Shown in pieces: positions 44,511-54,615 of a DNA stretch of 64,000 nt. The position numbers were made by a program, and so were the translations under genes. The notes beneath the pieces were generated by a model. The model did not search any database and had not been told where the DNA came from. It saw only the letters and a list, made by a program, of their open reading frames with translations. Each line of letters begins with the position of its first letter. Positions within the stretch are counted from its first letter, which is position 1. The stretch lies in NCBI GenBank assembly GCA_018058095.1, contig JAGPCO010000011.1, forward strand, positions 1-64,000, read 5' to 3'. This stretch comes from Kofleriaceae bacterium. GTDB lineage: Bacteria > Myxococcota_A > Polyangia > Haliangiales > Haliangiaceae.

Positions 44511-44517
44511 GCCGGAG

Positions 44518-44523
44518 ACTGTA
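44518..44523 (-). promoter_or_regulatory. Putative -10 hexamer for the SMI1/H1-like gene
   Basis: TACAGT, seven bases, ATG at 44510 on the minus strand; no ribosome binding site. Confidence 0.4.
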
Positions 44524-44562
44524 CCGGATCTCGAGCGCGCCTTGCGCGAGGGTCGGTTCCGG

Positions 44563-45021
44563 TCACGCCCCCACCGGCGCCTGCACGGCGAGCAGCGTCC
44601 GGATCCGCGCCGCCGCGTCGTCGTCGAAGCCGGTCAGCGGGCTGACCCGCACGAAGCGCGCCGCCAGGGGGCCCATGTCGTAGCCGTCGTCGACGATGGC
44701 GACCGAGGACGCGGGCACCGCGTGCGCCGTCAACCATGCCTCGATCTCGCGCCAGCGCTCGCGCCCGAGCACCGGCGTGGTCCCGACCAGCCGGCACGGC
44801 AACCCGGCCGCGGCCAGCTCACCCTGCAGGTGGGCCAGGTCGCGCCCGCGCCGCCAGTCCGAGCTCAGCACGACCACGGCGCCCGTCGCCTGCAGGACCT
44901 CGTTCGCCCGCCGCGCCAGGTCCGGCTCGACCCAGCTGCGCAGCCCAAGCGACACCTCCGGGCGGTAACCGGTCCGGTTGAGCACACCGTCGATGTCGAG
45001 GAACAGCACCCGCTCGGCCAC
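44563..45021 (-). CDS. HAD-family phosphatase-like protein (Swiss-Army-knife RNA repair type)
   Basis: 152 aa, GTG start. FLDIDGVLN at 7-15 holds the nucleophile and acid/base Asp of HAD enzymes, VVLSSDWR near 50-57 supplies motif II, and VAIVDDGYDM near 109 supplies the acidic metal site. The compact form without a cap domain matches the HAD domain found in Swiss-Army-knife RNA repair proteins, here stand-alone. Substrate unknown; phosphate removal from nucleic-acid ends is a guess. GGGGGTG upstream of the GTG could be the ribosome binding site. Confidence 0.82.
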   Translation of the reverse strand: MAERVLFLDIDGVLNRTGYRPEVSLGLRSWVEPDLARRANEVLQATGAVVVLSSDWRRGRDLAHLQGELAAAGLPCRLVGTTPVLGRERWREIEAWLTAHAVPASSVAIVDDGYDMGPLAARFVRVSPLTGFDDDAAARIRTLLAVQAPVGA

Positions 45022-45130
45022 ATGTCACCCCCGCCTCATCCTACCGCCGGCCGCCGCCATTGCCTCGCCCAACGTGATCGCCGCCGCGCGGCCGTACGCC
45101 ACGTGCAGGCGCGCTGCGCCCGGCAGGCGG

Positions 45131-45136
45131 TATGGT
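45131..45136 (+). promoter_or_regulatory. Putative -10 hexamer for the exported methyltransferase-like gene
   Basis: TATGGT, seven bases, ATG at 45144. Because the hexamer covers the alternative ATG at 45132, it argues for the downstream start. Confidence 0.45.
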
Positions 45137-45143
45137 CACGACC

Positions 45144-46190
45144 ATGCGGTTTCTCCTGAGCCTCCTCGTGACCGGGGCCGCGGCCTGTGGCGCGCCCGCC
45201 CCGCACCTGGTGGCGCCACCTGCGGTGAGCTCGGCGCCGGCGCCGGCCTTGACCGCGGCCACGTTGGTCGCGCGCAGCCACGCCGTGCTCGAGCTGTTCG
45301 ATCGCGGCGACGCCGACGGTATGGCCGCGATCCTGGCCGACGACTTCGTCCACTTCGAGGGCGGCGCGCCGACCCTGCGCGACGCGGAGCTGACGCGGTT
45401 GCGGGCGCGCCCGCCGGGCACGCCGATGTTCGCCAGCCGGACCTGGACCGACGAGTTCACCCAGGTCGGGGTCGACCACGCCCTGTTCATCGGCAAGGCC
45501 ACCGAGGTCCAGGGCGGCAACGACTCGCACGGCGGCTACCGCTACGTCGGCTGGTACACGCTGGGGTGGGTCCGCCAGGACGGTGGCTGGCGCCTGCGGC
45601 TGTGGACCTGGCAGCGCGGCGGCGGGAGCGCGCGCGACACCTGGAACGAGATCTACCGCAATGACGTCGGCTTCGAGAAGCAGCCCAATCGGCTCCTGGT
45701 CGACGTGGTCAAGAGCGTGACGCCGGGGACCGCGCTGGACCTGGCCATGGGCCAGGGCCGCAATGCGCTGTTCCTGGCCCAGGCCGGGTGGAAGGTGACC
45801 GGCGTCGACTTCGCCGACGAAGGACTGCAGGTGGCTCGCGACGAGGCGGCCCGGCGCAAGCTCGACCTGACCACGGTCAACGCCGACATCGACGCGTGGG
45901 ACTTCGGCGTTGCCCGCTGGGACCTCGTCGCGATGATCTACCCGGGCGGCAACCACCTGCGCTGGATCGAGAAGGCCAAGCAGGGCCTGCGACCGGGCGG
46001 CCTGTTCGTGCTCGAGTACTTCGCGGCCGAGCCGGCCGACCCCGACGACGGCTACCGCCCTGGCCAGCTCGCCGCGCTGTTCGCCGTCGGCTTCGACGTC
46101 GTCCGCGACGACCTGGTCGAGGACCGGCCCGACTGGGCCAAGGACCACGCCCGGCTGGTGCGGTTCGTCGCGCGCAAGCACCGGCGGTGA
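45144..46190 (+). CDS. NTF2-like/methyltransferase fusion with lipoprotein-like signal
   Basis: 348 aa from the ATG at 45144 (352 from 45132). The first 16 residues are hydrophobic and end in AAAC-GAP, a weak lipobox. Residues about 40-165 form a DUF4440/NTF2-like domain (LELFDRGDADGMAAILADDF, GWYTLGWVRQDGGWRLRLWT). Residues about 175-348 form a class I SAM methyltransferase with motif I ALDLAMGQGRNALFLAQAG and motif II VTGVDFADEGLQVAR, closest in pattern to TehB-like tellurite or thiol methyltransferases. Export of a SAM-dependent enzyme is unexpected, because SAM is cytoplasmic; either the signal only tethers it or the domain has a new role. Confidence 0.8.
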   Translation: MRFLLSLLVTGAAACGAPAPHLVAPPAVSSAPAPALTAATLVARSHAVLELFDRGDADGMAAILADDFVHFEGGAPTLRDAELTRLRARPPGTPMFASRTWTDEFTQVGVDHALFIGKATEVQGGNDSHGGYRYVGWYTLGWVRQDGGWRLRLWTWQRGGGSARDTWNEIYRNDVGFEKQPNRLLVDVVKSVTPGTALDLAMGQGRNALFLAQAGWKVTGVDFADEGLQVARDEAARRKLDLTTVNADIDAWDFGVARWDLVAMIYPGGNHLRWIEKAKQGLRPGGLFVLEYFAAEPADPDDGYRPGQLAALFAVGFDVVRDDLVEDRPDWAKDHARLVRFVARKHRR

Positions 46191-46193
46191 TGC

Positions 46194-46210
46194 GCTCGTG
46201 GACCACGAGC
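46194..46210. terminator. Palindromic hairpin between convergent genes
   Basis: GCTCGTG and CACGAGC arms around GAC, three bases after the stop of the methyltransferase fusion. It is followed by CCCCGAAAAT, with no T-run on the plus strand. Possible bidirectional terminator. Confidence 0.4.
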
Positions 46211-46299
46211 CGGACCCCGAAAATAGCCGAGGACACGCTGCCCAGTGTGCTCGCCCGACTGCCTCGACCGCGCTCGCCTGACCCGACCGGACCGCAGGT

Positions 46300-47133
46300 T
46301 CAGGCGCCCAGGCCGTGGGCGGCGAGGAACGCGTGCATGTCCGGCCAGGCGCCGCCGAGGAAGGCGAACTCGCGCGGGTGACGCGGGCGCAGGTCTCCCA
46401 GAATCTGCTCGACGACGCCCTGCTCGCGCGGGCTGTCGGCGCCAGCACAGAAGGCATGGACCACCCGCATCATGCGCAGCGTGTCGCCGGTCATCGTCGG
46501 TTCGTGCTCGGCCCGGGCCTGCGCCAGGCCGGCGGCCGCCTGTGCTGCGTGACCGCGGCGACAGGTGAGCACCGCCTGGGTCAGCGCCATCATGCCGGCG
46601 AACGACGCGACCCGGATCCCCGCCGCCGGGTCGCGCGCCATGGCGATCCACGCCTCGGCCGGCTCGAGCTGGCCGAGCAGGGCATGGCACAGGGCGGCGT
46701 CGATCCGCGTCGTCGGCAGGAGCGACAGGGCACGCAGCGCATGCTGGTGGTGGCGAGCGGCGTCCTCGAGGACGGTCACCGCATCGCCGACCCGGCCCTC
46801 GAGCAGCAGCGTCCAGCCCAGGTTGTGTCGGGCGTTGGCGGCCACCGTGCCCGGTCCGCGCCCGGCCCATCGAGTGAAGACCGTGCGCGCCTCGTCGTAC
46901 CGGCCCTGGCCGAGCGCGGAGATGGCGGCGCTGTTGTCGGCGCCGAAGCGACGGCTGCGCGCCAGCACCAGCATCACCACCCCAACGATCAGCACCACAC
47001 TGGCGGCGGCGCCGCCCAGCCGCAACGGCTTCGACCGCAGCGCGATGCCAAGGCCAAACGCCACGCCGGCCGCGATCAACGGCAGCACGGTCCACGACAC
47101 CCGCGGCTTACCCAACCTGACCTCGACGCTCAT
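46300..47133 (-). CDS. Membrane-anchored TPR-like protein
   Basis: 277 aa. Two closely spaced membrane spans (about 12-32 and 38-58) are followed by helical TPR-like repeats (AISALGQGRYDEARTVFTRW, NLGWTLLLEGRVGDAVTVLE, ALCHALLGQLEPAEAWIAMA). The helical part would face the cytoplasm or periplasm and hold partners. No enzyme motif. TATCGT lies eight bases before the ATG. Fragments of a common sequence lie at both ends (46215 and 47172). Confidence 0.8.
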   Translation of the reverse strand: MSVEVRLGKPRVSWTVLPLIAAGVAFGLGIALRSKPLRLGGAAASVVLIVGVVMLVLARSRRFGADNSAAISALGQGRYDEARTVFTRWAGRGPGTVAANARHNLGWTLLLEGRVGDAVTVLEDAARHHQHALRALSLLPTTRIDAALCHALLGQLEPAEAWIAMARDPAAGIRVASFAGMMALTQAVLTCRRGHAAQAAAGLAQARAEHEPTMTGDTLRMMRVVHAFCAGADSPREQGVVEQILGDLRPRHPREFAFLGGAWPDMHAFLAAHGLGA

Positions 47134-47173
47134 GCCCGGAAACGATAGGGCAAGGAGCCACGCGATCGCGCCC

Positions 47174-47218
47174 CCGAAAAAGCGAAAACAGCCGAGGACC
47201 TTGCGATCCTCGGCTGTT
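47174..47218 (-). terminator. Intrinsic terminator of the tRNA operon
   Basis: A perfect 12-bp stem (47187-47198 with 47207-47218, 8-base loop) lies seven bases after the tRNA-Asp 3' end on the minus strand and is followed by TTCGCTTTTTCGG, a T-rich run. The clearest rho-independent terminator in the window. Confidence 0.85.
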
Positions 47219-47224
47219 AAGTCG

Positions 47225-47298
<74 letters not shown>

Positions 47299-47322
47299 AG
47301 AAATCTTGAGTTGTCAGGCCCG

Positions 47323-47395
47323 TAGGCGGAGCAGGATTCGAACCAGCGACCCTCGCCGTGTAAGGGCGACGCTCTAACCGCTGAGCTATCCGCCC
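47323..47395 (-). tRNA. tRNA-Val (anticodon TAC)
   Basis: 73 nt cloverleaf: acceptor GGGCGGA pairs with TCCGCCT (one G-U), the anticodon arm TCGCC-CTTACAC-GGCGA shows TAC, and the T arm carries TTCGAAT. CCA is not encoded. First gene of the two-tRNA transcript; 24 bases separate it from tRNA-Asp. Confidence 0.95.
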
Positions 47396-47412
47396 GCACC
47401 GCGAGCCTGGTG

Positions 47413-47441
47413 TTTCTAGGCTGGTCGCGGCCTGGTGTCAA
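47413..47441 (-). promoter_or_regulatory. Promoter of the tRNA-Val/tRNA-Asp operon
   Basis: On the minus strand TTGACA, a 17-base spacer and TAGAAA, 17 bases before the tRNA-Val 5' end. The best match to a housekeeping sigma-70 promoter in the window. Confidence 0.75.
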
Positions 47442-47464
47442 GCACCCAGGAGCGCAACCAAAGG

Positions 47465-47470
47465 TAGACT
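47465..47470 (+). promoter_or_regulatory. Putative -10 hexamer for the TetR gene at 47477
   Basis: TAGACT, six bases, GTG at 47477. No ribosome binding site. Confidence 0.4.
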
Positions 47471-47476
47471 GGGGCC

Positions 47477-48058
47477 GTGCCCGACCCCGCCGTCACCACG
47501 CCGCCGCCCGCCCTGCTCGACGCCGCCGACCGCATCCTCACCGCCGAGGGTGTGGCCGGGCTGACGACCGACCGCCTGGCCGCGGTCAGCGGGCTGTCGT
47601 CGGCCGAGGTCAACCGGTGGGCCCCCGACGTCCCGGCCACCGCCCGCCTGCTGATCGATCGCTACCTCGAGATGTTCATCGGCGCGTTCGAGGCGGTCGG
47701 CGGTCAGAACCGCCCGCTCGAGGAGCTGATCGAGGTGGTGACCGAGGCCATGCTGTCGACCTACCAGCGCCGGGCCGCCTCCATCCGCGCGTTGTGGCTG
47801 CTGCGCGGGGTGGCCGACGTCGAGGCCCGCATCCGCGATCACCAGGACCACATGACGGCCGGGCTGGCCGCGCTGCTGCGCAGCCGCGGCATGCAGGCCG
47901 AGCACGCCACCAGCTTCGCCTTCGTCGTCACCCACGGCGCCGACGGCATCGCCAACGCCATCGCCGTGCGCGACAGCGCCGACGCCCGGCGGGCCTCGGC
48001 CATCTACGCCTCGATGGTGCGGGCCTACCTGGTCGGCAACCTCGGCATCCGCACGTAG
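47477..48058 (+). CDS. TetR-like transcriptional regulator
   Basis: 193 aa, GTG start. The N-terminal part (LLDAADRILTAEGVAGLTTD to SGLSSAEVNRWAPD) aligns with a TetR helix-turn-helix, although the recognition helix is less canonical than usual. The C-terminal helices form a ligand and dimer domain. No target is evident; it lies between the tRNA operon and a convergent lipoprotein gene. Confidence 0.8.
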   Translation: MPDPAVTTPPPALLDAADRILTAEGVAGLTTDRLAAVSGLSSAEVNRWAPDVPATARLLIDRYLEMFIGAFEAVGGQNRPLEELIEVVTEAMLSTYQRRAASIRALWLLRGVADVEARIRDHQDHMTAGLAALLRSRGMQAEHATSFAFVVTHGADGIANAIAVRDSADARRASAIYASMVRAYLVGNLGIRT

Positions 48059-48064
48059 CGCGGC

Positions 48065-49003
48065 CTACTCGTTCGAGTGGCGCTGCAGGGCCCAGGCCTG
48101 GCCGTGCTCGTCGATGAGCACCAGGACCTGGTTGCTGAAGTACGCCGCGCTGCCGGAGAAGAACAGCTGGTGGCGGATCGAGCGCGCGGCCAGCAGGTCG
48201 GCGATGGGCCCGAACCGCTCGTCATCGTCGGCCGCCTCCGGGTGCTCGGCGAAGGCGGTCACCGCCGCGGCCCCCGACGCCACCAGCTCGGTCCCGTGCA
48301 GCGGGAACATGGCCTCCATCGACGCGACCCGACGGGCCGCGGTCAGCGCGCTGGCCGGGAACTTGATCGGGTTGAGGAAGACCGACGACGAGGTCGTCTC
48401 CGAGCGGACCTCCGGCCAGGCCAGGCGGACGTCGTCGAGGTGCACGCCGGCCGGGTCGCGCTCGCGCCGGCGCGCGTTGTCGTCCTGGACCCGGATCACG
48501 TCGCGCGCGATCTCGAAGTGGACGAGGTCGAGATCGATCCGCCCACCGTCGACGGTGGCCTGGTCGAGCCAAGGGCGACCCCATCCGCCGATGTGGGGCG
48601 GGAGTTCGTCGATCGGGAGGGCGTCGACGCCGGCGTGGTCGAGGGCGCCGTCGATGTAGCCCACCAGCGGATAGGCGTCCGGGCAGGCGGGGCGCAGGGC
48701 GCGCGCCGTGAACGCCTGGGCCATGGCGCGGTCGACCTCGGTCGCGTCGGCGTCGACGGTCGCGACGTAGGCGTCGAAGCAGCCACGCACCGCCGCGCCC
48801 CAGTGCTCGATCATGGACCGCTCGACCTCGTCGGCGGTGGTCGCCTCGAGCCGGACCACGCCGGACGGGTCGTCGCCCTTGCCGCCACCGCCACCGCCGA
48901 GGTCATCGCCGGCGTCGGGCTCGGCCACGCAGGCGGCGGGGCCGGCCACGGCCGCGAGCAGGAGCAGGGAGGACAGAGCGCGGTGGGTGCGGGTCGTACG
49001 CAT
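48065..49003 (-). CDS. Lipoprotein with GGG-K-DD linker, unknown function
   Basis: 312 aa. The signal peptide ends at a lipobox-like site (AGPAACVAE, Cys about 25). Right after the Cys comes [16 protein letters not shown], the same kind of linker as in the M1-like peptidase at the other end of the window. The mature domain is mixed alpha/beta and acidic with no recognised family; Cys pairs ([15 protein letters not shown]) may form a disulfide. It is convergent with the TetR gene, ending only 6 bp away. Confidence 0.78.
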   Translation of the reverse strand: MRTTRTHRALSSLLLLAAVAGPAACVAEPDAGDDLGGGGGGKGDDPSGVVRLEATTADEVERSMIEHWGAAVRGCFDAYVATVDADATEVDRAMAQAFTARALRPACPDAYPLVGYIDGALDHAGVDALPIDELPPHIGGWGRPWLDQATVDGGRIDLDLVHFEIARDVIRVQDDNARRRERDPAGVHLDDVRLAWPEVRSETTSSSVFLNPIKFPASALTAARRVASMEAMFPLHGTELVASGAAAVTAFAEHPEAADDDERFGPIADLLAARSIRHQLFFSGSAAYFSNQVLVLIDEHGQAWALQRHSNE

Positions 49004-49189
49004 GCCCCATCCGGTAGCAACCAGCGGGCCACCACGCCGGTCGGGCAGAACGAGCTTCCGGGCCGATCGTGGTGACCAGCGCGGCTGCCAGTGGCGACTG
49101 CGGTCCGGCCGATCACGCCGGTCGCGCCAGCCTTCTGGCGGGCCAGGCATGTCGCTGGGGACGCTCGACCCGACCGCGGCGCGGCCGGC

Positions 49190-51610
<2,421 letters not shown>

Positions 51611-51616
51611 GCCCTT

Positions 51617-51644
51617 ACTCTAGGCATGACGCACATTTGCGCAA
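51617..51644 (-). promoter_or_regulatory. Putative lon promoter
   Basis: TTGCGC, a 16-base spacer and TAGAGT on the minus strand, with the ATG six bases downstream. No CIRCE element or heat-shock box is visible. Confidence 0.5.
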
Positions 51645-51675
51645 GATTCTGATTCGTGACCCGAAGCCCGGTCGG

Positions 51676-51715
51676 GGCAAATTTGCCATTGCTGTTCGTG
51701 GTTTGAATACCACGA
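51676..51715. promoter_or_regulatory. Two palindromes between divergent lon and the PilZ gene
   Basis: GGCAAATTTGCC (51676-51687) is a perfect 12-bp palindrome, and TCGTGGT/ACCACGA arms around TTGAAT (51696-51715) form a second. They sit in an AT-rich pocket upstream of lon and could be operator sites for one or both genes. Confidence 0.5.
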
Positions 51716-51832
51716 CCATGGGGGTCGAGGCCTCGAACCAGAACGGTTAACTTACGGCTAGTTACGTGCACAGAGCGTACGCCCAGATCCAGACGGCGGG
51801 GGTGGTATGCGTGGTGCTCCCCCACCGACGAG

Positions 51833-53644
51833 ATGTTCGTCGAATACCGTCCGACCAAGGACCTGGTGCTGATCCTCAAGCGCGCCCGCCACGCGCTGGT
51901 CGGCAGCCTGCCGATGCTGCGCCGGCTGCACTGCGCCGGCGCCCCGGTGGTCCGGACCGCGGATGCACACTACGACCCCAGCCTCGACCTGCTCATCATC
52001 GTCGTGCGCTACCTGGCCGACGGGCTCGATGCCATCGGCCTCGGCATGGTCCAGCACGTGGCCGGGATGGCCGGCGCCGAGGTCATCGACCCGGATGCCG
52101 CCAGCGACGCCGAGCGGAGGGTGCTGGCGCACATCGGCGCCGCGACCGAACACGCGTCGGCCAGTGACGTCGCCGGCGCCGCCGAGGCCATCGCCCTGGC
52201 GCTGCACCTGGTGATCGAGCCGCCCGTGCTGGCGGCGGCCACGCCGTCGCCGTCGCTGCGGCCGGTCGCGGTGGCGGCGATCCGTCCAGCCGAGGTGGTG
52301 CGGGTGCGCCCCGCGGCGAGCTCGGCGCCGCCACGCACGGCGCCGGTCGATGGCGCGGCCCGGGCGGCGACGATCGACGAGCGTGCGGGTCGGATGCGCC
52401 GGGCCCGGCAGGACGAGCGGGTCGATCCGGTCACCCGCCCGCGCGTGCGCTCGCCGCTGCTGCCGGCCCCGACGGCGGCGGCGCCGGCGGCTCCGCGAGC
52501 CGGTGCCGCGTCGGCGCCTCCGACGTCCGCCGCCCCGGCCGCGTCGACCATGGCCGCCCCGGCCACCACCCCGGCCGGCGGGGGCGCCCGGGCCGGCTCG
52601 TCGACGATGCCAGGCACCACGCCGCCGCCGCCGCCGGCGGCGCCGAAGCCGGCGACGGCCGCGGCCGCGAGCACGTCGTCCCGTCGGCGCGACGCCGGCG
52701 GCGTCGACGTCCGCTACCTTCGCTCGGGCCGGTGGGCGCCCGCGCGTCTGCGCGCCATCAGCCTCAAGGGGGCGTACCTCATCACCGGCGGGCTGCTGCG
52801 CGTCGGCGACAACGCCCACCTGGCGCTGGCCTTCGGCGCGCACGGGGTGCTGGTGCGAGGTCGGGTGTTCCACGTCACCAGCGCCGATGACATCGCCAGC
52901 ACCGGCATGTCGGGCTTCGCGGTCCGGTTCGAGCTCGACGACACCGCGCGGACGACGCTGACCGCGCTGCTGACCGCGGCCAAGGAGGCCGGGGTGACGC
53001 TGGTGGCGCCGCCGCCGCGCGCGGCCATCCGCTTGCCGGTGGCGTGGCCGCTCAAGCTGGCCGCCAGCAGCGGCCGCGTCGTCGGCCAGGCCCTCGACGT
53101 GTCGGCCGAGGGTATGTTCGTGCGCGCCGACCGCGTCCTGCCGGTCGGCTCCTCGCTCGACTTCTCGATCGTCCTCGACGACGGGGGCTCGCCGGTGGCC
53201 GGGCGTTGCCACGTCGTGCGCGAGATCAACGCCAGCGACGGCAAGCGGCGTGGCCTGTCGGCCGGGTACGGCGTGCACATCGACGAGATGGGCGACGATC
53301 ACCGGGGCCGCTGGCGCAGCTTCCTCGGCCGGGTCCGGGCCCGGGTCGACAAGCGGGTCATCGTCGGCGCCTCGCCGGCGCGGGTCAGCGAGCTGGCCGA
53401 GGTGCTCAGCGCCGCCGGTTATGCGGTGGTCAGCGGCACCGACCCCGGCTCGCTCATCCGGGTCACCGATGGCGAGGTCCGGCCGCCCGACGCCGCGCTC
53501 ATCGATGGCGACCTCGCCGACGGCCAGGATCCGAGCCTGCTCGAGGGGCTGTTCCGTCGCCGGCAGGTGCCGGTCCTCCTGTTTCGCGGCGACGCCCGGC
53601 GGGCCCGGCCGCTGATCGACCAGGCCCTGCGGGTGTCGGCCTAG
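51833..53644 (+). CDS. Double PilZ-domain protein with receiver-like C-terminus
   Basis: 603 aa. The first 110 residues are an alpha/beta region of unknown type, and about 120-285 is a disordered Pro/Ala linker. Two PilZ-like beta-barrels follow: one begins VDVRYLRSGRWAPARLRAIS and continues KGAYLI, and the second begins RLPVAWPLKLAASSGRVVGQ and has the DVSAEGMFV box. The usual RxxxR c-di-GMP motif is degenerate in both, so nucleotide binding is uncertain. The last 110 residues (KRVIVGASPARVSELAEVLS to PVLLFRGDARRARPLIDQAL) look like a receiver fold lacking a clear phospho-Asp. Probably a cytoplasmic motility or surface regulator. The stop TAG lies at the edge of a REP-like element. Confidence 0.82.
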   Translation: MFVEYRPTKDLVLILKRARHALVGSLPMLRRLHCAGAPVVRTADAHYDPSLDLLIIVVRYLADGLDAIGLGMVQHVAGMAGAEVIDPDAASDAERRVLAHIGAATEHASASDVAGAAEAIALALHLVIEPPVLAAATPSPSLRPVAVAAIRPAEVVRVRPAASSAPPRTAPVDGAARAATIDERAGRMRRARQDERVDPVTRPRVRSPLLPAPTAAAPAAPRAGAASAPPTSAAPAASTMAAPATTPAGGGARAGSSTMPGTTPPPPPAAPKPATAAAASTSSRRRDAGGVDVRYLRSGRWAPARLRAISLKGAYLITGGLLRVGDNAHLALAFGAHGVLVRGRVFHVTSADDIASTGMSGFAVRFELDDTARTTLTALLTAAKEAGVTLVAPPPRAAIRLPVAWPLKLAASSGRVVGQALDVSAEGMFVRADRVLPVGSSLDFSIVLDDGGSPVAGRCHVVREINASDGKRRGLSAGYGVHIDEMGDDHRGRWRSFLGRVRARVDKRVIVGASPARVSELAEVLSAAGYAVVSGTDPGSLIRVTDGEVRPPDAALIDGDLADGQDPSLLEGLFRRRQVPVLLFRGDARRARPLIDQALRVSA

Positions 53645-53760
53645 CAGGACGCTGAAGGAGCATTCCTGCCAGGCATGTTCGATCTCGCAGCCTGCTGAAA
53701 ACACGGAGCCCGTCCCGTCGGCGGGAGTCGCCGGCACGGGCTGTTCAGCAGCCTGCTGGA
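53643..53760. repeat. REP/MITE-like composite palindromic element
   Basis: Begins AGCAGGACGCTGAA at the stop codon of the PilZ gene. It includes a hairpin in which CTGCTGAA (from about 53692) pairs with TTCAGCAG (53744-53751) and, inside, AGCCCGT pairs with ACGGGCT. The inverted motif at 53744-53757 reads AGCAGG-CT-GCTGAA on the other strand. It shares the AGCAGG-N2-GCTGAA core with the element at 25251. Confidence 0.7.
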
Positions 53761-53906
53761 CGGGCCGGCCGTGCACGGCCGTTCACGGTGTGCGCGCAGG
53801 TGACGTCGATCGTGGTGGTTCGACCTCGTAACATGCCGGAATGATTTGGCCATCGCCCCTTGGGACCTGGCCCCGGGTTTGCGAGTATGGAGCCCGGAGG
53901 ACAGCC

Positions 53907-54542
53907 ATGAAGCGCACCACCCTGATCGCCGCCGCTCTCGCCACGGTCCTGACCCCGGCCCTCGCCGCGGCCCAGCCTCGCGGCGCCTATCCCGGCTACT
54001 ACGCCCAGCCGCCCAGCCCGGCGCCGGGTTACCTCGACCGCACCGGCCGCATGTGGCTCGGCGGCAGCGTCGGGCTCGGCTACATGGACGCCAAGGGTGG
54101 CCCCATCCAGTGCGCCAACTGCGACTACCAGCCGGCCTCCATCCAGGGCGCGCTGCACATCGGCGGCTTCCTCAACCCGCGCCTGGCCCTGATGCTCGAG
54201 CTGCAGGGCAACGGCCAGGTCGTCGACGACCGCATCGAGGGCAACGTGACCCTCGGCCAGGGCGCGGCGCTGGCGGCGGTGCAGTACTGGGTGTCGCCCA
54301 AGATCTGGATCAAGGGCGGGCTCGGCCTGTCGCACCTGTCGTACAGCTACAACGACTCGTACGGCAGCGCGGAGGAGCCCATCGCCGATGGCGGGGCCGT
54401 GCTCGGCGCGGCCGGCATCGAGCTGCTGCAGTCGTACAACTACTCGGTCGATCTGCAGGGCCGCCTCATCGTCGGCACCTACGACGGCATCGACGACCAG
54501 ATCACCTCGGGGTCGATCGGCGTCGGCCTCAACTGGTTCTGA
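53907..54542 (+). CDS. Secreted outer-membrane beta-barrel-like protein
   Basis: 211 aa. A signal peptide (1-22, ALAAA-QPR) precedes a Tyr/Pro/Gly stretch and an eight-strand-like barrel region (MWLGGSVGLGYMD, ALMLELQGNGQVVD, IWIKGGLGLSHLSYSY, VDLQGRLIVGTYDG) ending IGVGLNWF with terminal Phe. It resembles OmpA-N or OmpW-size porin-like proteins; function unknown. GGAGG six bases before the ATG fixes the start. Confidence 0.82.
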   Translation: MKRTTLIAAALATVLTPALAAAQPRGAYPGYYAQPPSPAPGYLDRTGRMWLGGSVGLGYMDAKGGPIQCANCDYQPASIQGALHIGGFLNPRLALMLELQGNGQVVDDRIEGNVTLGQGAALAAVQYWVSPKIWIKGGLGLSHLSYSYNDSYGSAEEPIADGGAVLGAAGIELLQSYNYSVDLQGRLIVGTYDGIDDQITSGSIGVGLNWF

Positions 54543-54615
54543 CCCGCGTCAACGGTTCACTGCGGCGCCGGCTCGACCTCCTCTCCGAGCCGGCGTCGAT
54601 CTTTTCGGGCGTGGA

